From NCBI GenBank assembly GCA_020650975.1, contig JAIPMN010136931.1:1-26552 (forward strand): DNA of 26,552 nt. The letters run 5' to 3'. The notes beneath the pieces were generated by a model. It was given only the letters and a program-made list of their open reading frames with translations. It did not search any database and had not been told where the DNA came from. Made by a program: the position numbers and the translations under genes. Every line of letters starts with the position of its first letter. Within the stretch, counting starts at the first letter, position 1. Positions 1 through 12,100 of the stretch are shown here, one piece after another. This DNA comes from Apostichopus californicus. Taxonomy: Eukaryota; Echinodermata; Holothuroidea; Aspidochirotida; Stichopodidae.

Positions 1-75
1 ATATATACTAAGCCACAGTGATTGAACTAGTTTTGAGAATGTCTTCTTCCCGCACACGATTGTCACATTTGACAG

Positions 76-120
76 ATAACACCTGAAACACACAAAGCAT
101 TGTTGCAGCGGCAGGATAAG
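76..120 (+). CDS. Micro-exon 1 (first seen in window)
   Basis: 45 bp, phase 0, acceptor TTTGACAG, donor GTAAGT. Reads ITPETHKALLQRQDK. The I-T-P-E start matches exon 18 (VTPEQF...), so it is an exiting-helix type module. Confidence 0.68.
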
Positions 121-3100
121 GTAAGTTGAATTACCTCTGTTGCAATTTATTTCCATACTTTGGTGAGAGTAGGGCATATGCAATTCTATTATGACTGAAG
201 TTCCTATATCTCGTAGTACCTGGTTTTATAGCAATTACACAGCTATACATAATATCAATATATGATTTGCCAAACTACAACTGGAATTTTTCATTTCACT
301 CATGAAGTTATTACAAAAGTAATTAAAAGTGAATTGCATCACTTCATAGATAAACATTACTATTACATATCATTAGATATGAACCCTTATCATCTCAAAA
401 TTATTGCATTATAGATAGATATGACTGTTTACAACGACATTTTGAAAGCCGACTCATCCAAGAGCTGGGTAGGTTTCATGTTATTAGTTTGACCTTGTTC
501 TTTTGTTTTGTACAGACGAATATTGCTGGTGATTAAGCAGCCGTTTCCGTCTCAGATCAACAAATGAGCACATAACGTGTACTGATACATGCAATAATGC
601 TTGCAATTAAACTGGTGGCATCAGGTGTCTGTCATTGAATTAATAATACCAAAATAGACTCGTTAGCAGTCTGCAATATCACTTTTTACTTAACAATTAT
701 GAGTCAATTCTTATAAGTACTAGCATGGTATGACAAAGCCCGTTTCACGTTTATATAACACAACACAATTGGTACGAAATACATATTTTCAGTTGCAATT
801 GCGATTAAACATGTCCCAATGGCACACAAGGAAGTGTGAGGTAGCCGAATTCCTCCTCATGCTTAACAGTTTTTCATCTTTTTAGTTCAACCAGACAAAG
901 CTGCTTGAAATTCTAAACCATGATGACAACGAAAATTTGGTAAGTTTTGTTTAGTTGCTTTATCGCTAACGTGTAAAATTCGGATGGCTGGTTCTACTTA
1001 GAATTCTTTTCAAAGGCAGACAAACATGTCTATTGTACTTATACATAAAGTGTTTCCAAATACTGTAACAATGATATGCTGATTGGACATGTTACGTTAT
1101 CATACATTTATCCTTCTCTAATACATTCGAGTAAAGAATCCTTTTAAGTCTGTAGAAAACACAAAAGAACATGTTCCAACCGGCTCTATAAGCGACCCTT
1201 ACGAGAATTTTTAAAGAGACTGTTATATTATTCAGTATCAAATACTTAATTAAAAAGAGTAAACACAAGAGATCCAATTGCAATACATTACATCACTCAG
1301 ATTATCAACTGTTACAACAGTGAAGTTTTTACATTTGAACAGATTACTGCTGCAACTTTCAGAGAGATTTCCATGAGGTTATACGTAGAAGGAACGGTAA
1401 GAATGTACATTTCCAATTGACAATTAATCACACTACACAACATGTGTGTACTGGTGTATGGAGCGTGCACGGATATTGTATGTGTGGATAATATAAATGT
1501 AACTCATGAATCGCAAGATATTGAATCATAAGTGTTGGCAAAGAGAGTCGTGGTTAAGAAAAATCATTTCAGTTAAGATTGTTTGCGATCTTGACTTTGC
1601 AACTCTGGTACATTTAACTTTGAGTGTTATATTTTACTTAGTTAATGCAATTCGTTACACATCTGGTTTTGAAGAAACTGCTATTCTTTACATAGCATAC
1701 TACTCAAATCAACCTTTTATAAATGTTACCTATAATGCTGCCTATTATATCATAAACCAGTACCGACATGTGCTTCCTCGGTTTTATAATGTGTTTCATA
1801 TGAAGTCAAAATGATTTCTTCCTTTGTTCAGATCGATGAAGTGCAACTCACGGAGATAACAAAAAACCATATTGATGAAGGAAGGGTAAGAGGTTTTATT
1901 TTATATAAACTCATCCAACCTCTATTTACAAACGCTTTTCCATTCTGCTCATATTTCCTGAGGATCTATAACTTAAAATCTTGTTATTTGTATTTCGCTT
2001 ATATTTCGCAGAGTAATTTTGCAGAGATATATAGTGACATGAACCGCCTATCTAATGATTCAGAGGTATGTATTGAAGCGTGTACATTTTTTTCTTGCAT
2101 TTAGTCTGTGTTTCTCAAACGTCTTCAGCAAGACAATCTTACATTATCGTCATTACTTTACAGGATGCAATGCAGAGAATTATATATGCGGTTTTGCAGT
2201 ATTGGATTAACAGCCTCGTAAGTAATCAATTTGTTGACGAAAAGTCTTGCTATGCCATGCAAGCAATGTTGCAACTTAATCCACAAGGCTAATCTAGTAG
2301 AACCAGCCCATAGAATCGGGTCTTGTCTGGAATAACAAAATCCAAAACCCTGTTTCCATCCGTACTCCTTTTAAAATGATAACGTTATCATGAAATATTA
2401 AACCATGCAAGCAATCTACACAAGCTGTTTTATATGTATCTCCTCATTTATGATTGCTACTGATATCATTCATTATTTTTTTTTACTTTTGTATAGTTCA
2501 CATATTCACAAATCTTATGATCAAAAAGAACATGAAGTTTGATTAACTTTCCAAATTTGTTACTTGATAATTCTACTGTTTTGTACATTCTTATACATAT
2601 GTATATTCATTCTTCCCTTAATGATACTAGCTATCATTACATATATTTATTTTAAACTGATAAGCATACTAAAGGTGCCATCAAGTAACCAAATTGAAAT
2701 AATCGGTCTCCACACTTTTAAATCATGCAGCCACTCTTTTTGACTCATTTGCAGAGAGACTAATCTTTCATACTGATTTTTTCAGTTAGCATTTCATACC
2801 TCAAACAGAACGAGTTGTGGTATGATATATTGTTTGAATATTAGTATTAAACGATGTCAATTTGATGATTGGCAATATTTATTCAACTAAATGTTTATAC
2901 AGGTTTTGCAAAGGTCTACAGCAGCAAACAGATGAAGGGGATCATTTAATTGAAAACATAGTCTCAAATATATGTCCGGGCTCCCTCCCTAGTAATACAA
3001 CTCTGTTATAAATATTCACCATTTCTTTGGACTCAAGCATCAACATACAATTTTTTTTCCCATACGTTTCTAAAAGTGGCTTAGTTATAGTTTGTTGTAA

Positions 3101-6100
3101 AGTGACGTTCGATGGATTTATTATCATGATTCGAATGATGTTATGTTCAAGGTATTACCCGTCGTTTTGATTTAATACCGTCTCTCATTTGTTGACAACA
3201 ACTTTTAGATATCTCAAGATGATGTATGGCGGAACATTAACATCACTGGACCAAATACCAACGAGCCGAAAATAAATTCAGGGAAGGTATAACGAGTTTT
3301 CTTTACTTTACAATTAAACTTCTATTAGGCTACTGCAACATCTATACATATGTTTTTAGCGTTTAGTTATATATAGACATTGCATAATGCTTGTTTTCTG
3401 TTATCGCTTTACATTTTTTCTTATGTTTCAATTGATATATATGATACATATATGAGTATTACATTCTTCACGTATCTCCATTAGATTCCCTTCGTGCGGT
3501 TGTTGATGTCAATCTTCATTTGGATTGAAAAAGTAAGACTTTTTGAGATTTGTTATTTTGAATTAAATGCATTGGTTTCCAGGTTTGACCATAACAATTT
3601 ATCTTAATAATTCCAAATTATATCTAAACAGCACAATTGTTCGTGTATTTGAGTATGTTTAGATAAAATTTTAAAAAGAATGTAATAATGAAATGTTGCT
3701 TAATAGTTTTATTAAATTATACATAGTTCATAACAAGATTCAACTATTTTTTGGGGGTGTGAGTGTGGTTGGGGGGGGGGGGTAGCAAGTTATACATTAG
3801 GCATTTGTTGAACTTATGAAAAGCTAAAACGATTCTTTTGTATTATTAACTGATTTACATTGCAGGGGAATGTGAAGCAACATTTCGACTTTGCGGTTCA
3901 GAAAGGGCTGGTAAGAAAACGCCATGATCCAACATTGCAAAGGCTATTTTGACTTCAACTATAATGATGTATTTGATGTTGCGGAGGATGGGTTGATGGT
4001 ATTGTTTGATGACAGGTATTGTAAAAACGGTAGTCATAATGGTAGAGACACGATGTTGATGACGAGGGAAAGGGCCATGGAGATGATGAAACTTTGTGGA
4101 TCCTTTATTTCCATTCCTCTTTAAATTTATAATTTGTTCACTTAACTTAACGGACTCTATTGATGTCGACGATAACAGAAGCTCATTCATATGTTATGTT
4201 TATCATTTATGATTCATATAGGAACTAACGTATATTTCGTTCATTTTATGGTTTAAAGACTGCTGAAGGAGAAACTGGAAATATCCTTTTTAGTCAACTT
4301 ACCGGAAAAGAGGTAATAACCAAAAGAAATTTGCGACAGCTTTCATGAGTAGTAGGATCAATGAAGATGCAGTGAAGATTCTTTAACAGCAAATTATTCA
4401 GAAACTTCGAACATGAGCAATGTCAACATTACCAAGAAAAGGTTCTGATTCAGAACATATTACAATCTTTGTTCACACTTACTGATACGCCAACATAGAA
4501 CTTCATCTTCAAATAGGATGTTAACTAAACTTACTGGGTGGTGGATGTCTGGAAGCTTACACGGGGTCTTTTGGATTGATTGTTTTCACGACAATGGACT
4601 GCAAGTGGTAGCACAACAAATTGTCACTTTATATGGAAATGTAGTCGGACTATAATGATCACAATAATTTTGAATTTCGAAAGTAGTCTTTACAACGAGC
4701 GGATTACTATAATTTGCATACATTCTCCTGTCCTAAAGTAACTAAATGTCGTACATAACTAAGATTTCTAAAACTATTGCAATTAATCAAAACATGAGCA
4801 ATTTGTAAGAAACACCTGATGGTTACAAATATTGCCAGCGATACTTTTTACATGAATTTTTCAATATCTGCAGGGAACAGAAACCCAAGGTAGTTAAGCA
4901 TGCTCTGAATTTGTAGAGATGTATCATACATGACCACGATCATTTTAACCATTTACGAATCATACATAAATGATGTGTTCAGCAACAACCCAGTAGTCTT
5001 CCTTTGGCACGAAAAGGTTGACATTCTCTGTTGATTTAGTAATATACTTTTCTAACTATAATGAATACAATGTTTCAATTCTCCGTTTAAGGAGATAGTA
5101 TAATGACTGTATTAATATAGAATAATCCACCAACGGCGAGAATATAATATTATAAAAACAATGTTTTATCATTTCTTTAGAACCCGTCACAGACTTTTGT
5201 TTGGGTACTTTTGGTCAGTGTTGCGAATAAAAGAGTAAGTAAGCGATATGTTTGCTTGAAGGGCAATAAATTCAATGTAAGCATTTATTCAATTAGTTCA
5301 TGAATTCATTGTTAGCAATCTTCTATCTTGTATAAATGCACGAACATTAAACAATTTTACCTCTTTTTTATACAACCATTACTGTTTAGTATTCAATGTA
5401 CTTTTTTACCAGATAACAACAACCTCTTTTACGGATATCATGAAGAATTTAGAGAAAAAGGTAAAATATTAAATGTTTACATCTAAATATTGGCACAATC
5501 TTCATTTATAACAAGTTTGAAAATGTTACAACGGTACCGTATCTTTGTTTCGAAACAGATAGGAGATGGTTTCTTCAAATACCTTTCTGAAGCCTCCGAT
5601 AAAAATTGGGTAAAGAATATATTTACTTTAGTATTTAATGGGTAATACGGTTAACTAAGTGAACCTTTTTTTTTTTATCATTTTAGTGATTATATTTCGA
5701 AGGTTCAAACAGCCATTACGAGAACGTTTAAATTTACTTCCGTCTAAATACCGTTTTTATTATAGAATGTCTCATTAAGCCCCAATCATGCATCGTGCGA
5801 ATTTTCACATAGCCTATAGAGAGATTGTGGCATTGTTTGATCTTTAGTGCATTGTACATACTGTGTTACTGTTAAGCATATTTATATTTTGTGAATTTGA
5901 AATGAATATGTTTCCCTTATGTGTCAATTTCAAGATGAAAAATCAGAAAAAAAGAAAGATGAACATAATAACTCTGATAAACATGATAAAATGCCCATCT
6001 TCAAAAAAGAGAAAACTGTGAACGTTTTGAATTGGATCATATCCTTAACAACAGAGCCATGTCATCCACAATGAAATGCAACATTTATTTCTTGTAGCTA

Positions 6101-9100
6101 GCAGTAGAGGATCTCAAAAATGTTTTGAGGGAATGCCTGAAGAAGAAGTTGGTAAGTTTTGCTACATTTTAAAGCTTAGTAAATTTTAATTATTGAATGG
6201 TCATATGTTGAACTTAAGTTTTTTTTATATGCCAAGTAACAAATTCAGAACGATGCTAGGTTAAAAATTAGTCAAGACAATCACTATACATACATAATAC
6301 GAATCTTAATCCGTCTTTGAAATGCGAAAAATGTAAAAGATCAGTAACTTTTTTAAGTCGTTTCCTTTATTTTTTTTATTTTTCAGGTCACTCCTGAACA
6401 ATTTGTAAAACTTCTGATCAACGTATATCTTCAAAAACGAGTAAGAACATCAGACTTTCATATAAGGTTTTTTTTGTTTCCTGTATAAGTTTTTGTTTTT
6501 GTCAGTTACCTACATTATTTCTATTTTAACGGGCTTTCTTTTGTATTACACGACGGTTGTCAATGTGTGTATGTTGGAATACATTTTGGTAATGCAGCAG
6601 CTAAGTACCTGAAGGAAACAATTGTCAAATGTTGGTAGAAGTTTGGTGTATGCATAATTTTTTTCTTACTTGTCGACAGATTGAAGAAGATGATTACGCA
6701 AAGAGCACTGTTTTTCTTATAGATAACAAACAGGTAATTTATTGATCGTATTTTCAAATGCAATAATGTAAATATGCAACAAGTTACTATATGATTGATA
6801 TATTTTTTTCCAATTAAAACTGAAGAATGTGGATAGTAATTTGCACAACATGTTCTTTATTGTATTGCATCGTCAGTATGTTGATTTGTATGTGTTTTTA
6901 TCATACTTTCACAGATTACTCTTGATGAAGTGTTTGAACAACTGAAATCTTCTGCTGAGGCAAAGGTAAGTAATTATTACAACGAACGGTTATTACAAAT
7001 AAAGTGATGTGTACAATGTAATTTGATCACATTTCAATCATTTTTCTTTATTTCCCTCAGTCTTCTACAGAAGAGGTGATGAAAGCCACTCTGCAGTATT
7101 ATTTGCATATGAAAGATGTGAGTTGTTATAACCTTTGATTACATGGACAACGTTTATTAAAGTGATAATTCCTGTAAAGTACTCAAATGCTGCTGAATGC
7201 TACCTGTAAACGTATAACTCATCAGGTATAGCAAACCTACCGCGTACGTCTCAAAGTAACATTGCCATTGACCAGATGAAAACCAATTCGTGTTTTTTGT
7301 GAAAGTTATTTAGTGAGTAATAAATGCATGTGATTCAAGTCTCAACGTGCCGTCGCCCAGATACTGTTTAGTAGCAGTCTCAATCAGATGGTATTGTCAA
7401 TCTCATAAAGTAGCCTTCATTGTTGTTTGAAAATTTTGCTTCAGCATATGTGTACAGGTATTACATATTTTTCCTTTTTCTCAGAGAAATCTGGAAGAAG
7501 TGACAAAAGCTATGCAGAATTCATATTCTCTTACAAGGGTAAGAATCCTCCCTACTGCTGTTTTTGTCTTGAGTTCATGGTGCTCCCAACCGAGATTAAA
7601 TCAGAGTGCGCTGTCATGTCAGTATTATGTAGTTGCGCGACACTTGATAAGCTGCAGTCTAGTACGTTGGTAGGAGTTCAACAGCCATCGATGGAATTAT
7701 CATGGTATTATGAGTTGAGAAATGCTAGTGTATTACATATTTATGCTCGAAATCGTGTCCAACTATTTACAGGAAATGGTCTTGCTCATGAAGGATATAT
7801 GCAAAGATAATGTGATCTTTCGTTCATTGAAATGAGCTTTCCTTCGGGTTTGTACGCTTCATGCTTTACTGTGATAATAATGAAATGGTATACACACTCG
7901 ATCATAATATTTGAGGAAGATACAAATATGTCCAAAACTGCATCCACAAGTCATCTAATTGACAAGTAAAGGTGATTGGACTGTATTATAGGCTACCATC
8001 TGACATCTGATTTGTTTTTGTTTTCTCAGAATATTGGAAATATTAATGTTTGTCGCGTTCTAAAAATCATGTTCTTTAAAAGGAGTCATTGCTTTCGTTA
8101 TAGTCACTCCACCGACTAGCTTGATTTGATGAAAGCCTTCTACAAAATTACAAGCAGTTTTCAATGTTTTAGATTCAGTTTTCGCAAAACGGTCTCGGTT
8201 ACATAACGTAAGTTAATATTTTAGGAAATATGGAAACAATAGACGCAAATGGAGCTCTTTGATGTCTTGATTAGGTCTTCTATCTTTTGAGATAGAATAT
8301 TGAAGGTCATCAATATTGGATATGATGATGCTTGAAAGTCAAGAAATGGTCACTCAGCTACCATTTCACTACCGCTTATAATGTAGTTTCCTCACCACAA
8401 AAAATATTGTATAATTAAACACTCTTCTATATCTGACAGCAATTTGGAAGTGCAAAACCATGAGACAAATACGTTTGGAATCTTTTACCACGTTTTAGCA
8501 TTCTAAACTTTACGGCATTGCTCATGATCTGATTAATCTTTGATAACTCCCAGGTAAAAATGTATTTCGGAGATGTTTAGGCAAGCTATCCATGGCTGTT
8601 AACTGTATCACATAGACGAATGATGTTGGTTGGTGTTGTATCTCCTCTTAACTTATATGTTCTTTATTTCGTGTCAGTTGAAACAAATAATGCATTATTA
8701 TATTTTCACTTCACATAGACCGCTGTGCAAGAACTAAGTGAAACTTTGCTGGACCGACACTTACACAAGAAAGTAAGTTTTTAATTGAAATGTTGATATA
8801 TGTTTCATGTGCTAATTTAACAAATTAACCCATCTGAACACAAATTGTTACAAAATACCATGCAATTATTACACACACATATTTTTTTACAGATACCATT
8901 CACTATCATGATGAACTGCATCGGACATAGTGCTGTTACAATGGAAAACAAGGTGTGCTTTTGTTAATATACTCGATGTATTTACTATCAAACACTCCAA
9001 AAATACAATATTCAATATATAATTATAATAGAACTTCATTCCTCTCATATGTTTCAGAAAATGTTAGTTATATGTTAGTATATATTAACCACTAGCTTTT

Positions 9101-12100
9101 AAGCTAAAAGTTTACGTTTTAATGTTGCCGCTTTTCGGATTTGAATAATCATTTGACAATCACTTGCTACATCATAAATGATTTTTCTTTCTAGATACCT
9201 TATCCGTACATTTTAGAAAGTGTTCAAAGACATTCAGCACTTTCAAAGGTAAGTATCTTCTTGCATTTCCTTCGAATAACTGTAATATATCAAAGTATGA
9301 TATATTTCTTTTTATTTTATTCATTTTATTTAATATAATAAGTTATTCAAAACAAGTTTATGTCAAAAAAAAGATGAAACGCAACCATATATTGATATCA
9401 CCCATTTACTAAACCAAAATAGTACATGCGTTAGTAAGCTTAGAGCATTTGTGACCTAAATATATTGAGTATTGCTTAAGTTGTTGTTGTATTAGATTAA
9501 ACGGAGAAACTGCCCAAACTGCTATCACTCAACAGACGCTAAAAGGCGATATTTAAGAATTCAGTTCTGTCAATTTTTTGTTCACAAAAGTATTTGATTG
9601 AATAAAAGGAACTACATTGTTTCAATCTTCAGATTCAACGTCAAAGACTGCTTAAATATTACGACACACTAAATTTCGAATAATTTACGCACGAAGCATT
9701 ACACACAATGTGAAATGAGATTAGTACCACGTACATGGTGGTTTGTATTGATCAGCTTGAATTTGTAATATGTTGTACAGAACGCGTATTCAAAGATACA
9801 AAGAAGTTGCCTATTTCATTCTTTACAGGATTTGAAAGGAGACTTATTCGCACTCTTCAGAGACATTCTCACCAAAGCGATGGTACATGCTGCATATTCT
9901 TTTACATACAGAAATGCATCTACATTTTTCTTTCATGTTTTCACCCCTTAGTTTTATATTTACCATATTCCGAGTGTTTGTTGTGTCATAATAAAGAAAC
10001 TTTTACTCTAAGATAGATTTTTTGTATCTTCTTGTTCAAAGTTAAGGTAAATTAAAGCAAGAATTTTTACTTCTATCATCATTGCCTATAGGATCAAGAA
10101 AACCAACATGGAAAAGAAATTAAAGACGGTCTGTCTTCAAAAGGGGTAACATATTGTTGATACCTTTACTATTTACTGTTTTAATGTATTACTGGGCTTG
10201 TGTTGTGCTGATATCCGCATTCAATGTTATTTAGTCTTATAAACTAGTTATTGTTTTTAATATTCAAAACCATAAAGCTGCACGCAAGCTGATTTTCTGA
10301 TGTTTGTTTGGGGGGGGGGGAGGGGGTGTCTATTGAAACTTCTTAGTTTTACGCTCGTAAGGTTTGCTTATCATAAGGAGATGATAATAACGTTCCATTG
10401 AGTTCGTCATGTTACAATAAAAAAAAACATTACCCATTCCCTTCCGCTTGAGAGATCTTTCTGCCTCAACATAAGTACAACTATCTTTTCTACCAGCATG
10501 TTCCATCTGTTTTCTTGCGAGCCCTTTTCTTTAGCGTGGAGAAGAAAGTGGTAAGTATGCTCGGTTATATCTACCGTAATGATATTGTTGGTGAAACTGA
10601 ATGCTATAATTCTGTAGACTACGAATCCCTTTGAGTTCCGCAATTTTAATTTGATACTAAGTCAATGAAGTTCACGTTCTCACCAAATCGGTCATCTAAG
10701 TATGTGAAGAGCGTTCAGAATGTTGTTCTTACCTCAATGACAAACGAAGAATGGACAAGCTGGCACATCTTGTTAACGATAAGTAGACAAGTAAAATACA
10801 GTCAAGCGCACAAAAAAATTGCATTGGCAATAGTAAATGTGCACGATATTTTCCGTCTTGTTTACAGATTGATACCGATGAGTGCATGGATATACTTATC
10901 TCCAGTGTAGATGGACAAAACGTGAGCATTTTATCGTTCGAACTGTATAAAAGTTCTAACCTTTGGTCATTTAAAGCAACTGTCGATAATTTATGTACTG
11001 GTTAACCTAACATTTTAACATTGCAGTTGTAATTTAACCATTGATTGAATTTTGTATCGTTACATTGATAAAGTTTTGCATCAAATTGGTTTCTTGACTC
11101 CGGTGATTTTATCTTATTTTTCATCAGATTAAAAAGCCTACATTTGAGATCGCTCTCAGAATATATATTAAAGAGTTATGGGTAAATATTTTTCTTAACT
11201 GGTTTCATGATATGTTTAGAAATCACTCAATCATTACAGTTAATAAGCCATAATAAACAAATTAGTTCGATAATGCAGTCTTTGTAAGCGCAAACATGAA
11301 ATGTAAAACTCAAAAGTGCCTTCAGCATGGAGTGCATTTGTAGAGAATTAAATGGTTTACTTGTCTCTTTCTGCTGGTCTAAAATCAAAATCGTTATCAA
11401 ATCATGCATCACTGTCGTACATGTTTTAATCATGATTTATCATTTGAAATGAAATGTCTTTATCTTAGTTTTGTGTCTCATATAGTTATTAGTGTCGTTT
11501 TGTTCACAAAAAAAGAATATTATTCTGAGTACAAAAATTTGGACATTGTTGTTGTTGTAGATGTTATTGTTGTTGGACGTTGTAGCCATCACCTAACATC
11601 ACCTAAGTTGGCATACCCTTCTTTCATTAAAAATATGTTGGAATTATTTTCTCTCATCAATGCTAAGTGTATCATTGTGATGATTTATATATTACCAGGT
11701 AACAGCAACGTTTGCAACCAAAATACTTTGTAACAGTCTCAGGAAGAAGTTGGTAGGTATATTGCCTTTTGTGAAAATAATTTAAGCATCTTTAATAAGC
11801 TTGGCGACAATTATGATTCAAGGCAATGAGAGCAAATTTGAATTGCTCGAAATTTGACTACTACGACTGCAGTATTTTTTTAGCTGTTTTGTTTGTTTGT
11901 TTGTTTGTTTGTTAACAAACGTTTGAAAATTTTCGTGTGCACAATTCCCCTTACAAAATGTGCAAAAATGAACATCCACTACACTTTAATGAAGACTGTA
12001 GGAAACAGGGATCTGACTGGGGCATTTAGTTGACAGGTTTAACTAGCTAAGAGGATGACAATCTCTAGGAAGGTACGTTTTGGAACATTAAGCAAGTTGA

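Noticed and set aside
3485-3532. Transmembrane segment in exon 10
   Set aside because: Only 16 residues with Arg inside and charged residues after it. Fits a buried helix of the repeat array.
3855-4190. 111-codon minus-strand frame and the overlapping plus-strand frame 3924-4124
   Set aside because: Both overlap or adjoin exon 11 and its intron. No domain, no splice support and no module pattern.
4874-4889. 16-bp exon after CTGCAG
   Set aside because: The acceptor at 4838 yields a 51-bp in-frame module that resembles exon 33.
7427-7810. 127-codon open frame across exon 22
   Set aside because: It reads exon 22 in a different phase and then runs through intron. The 54-bp exon with good splice sites explains the locus better.
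8173-8207. 35-bp exon between TTTTAG and GTAAGT
   Set aside because: Not a multiple of three, so it would break the phase-0 rule followed by all other exons.
10535-10550. 16-bp micro-exon after TTCTTTAG
   Set aside because: The upstream acceptor at 10496 gives a standard 54-bp in-frame exon ending at the same donor.
12009-12072. Exon ending at AAG|GTACGT
   Set aside because: All acceptor choices give an in-frame stop or the wrong phase. Perhaps a decayed site only.
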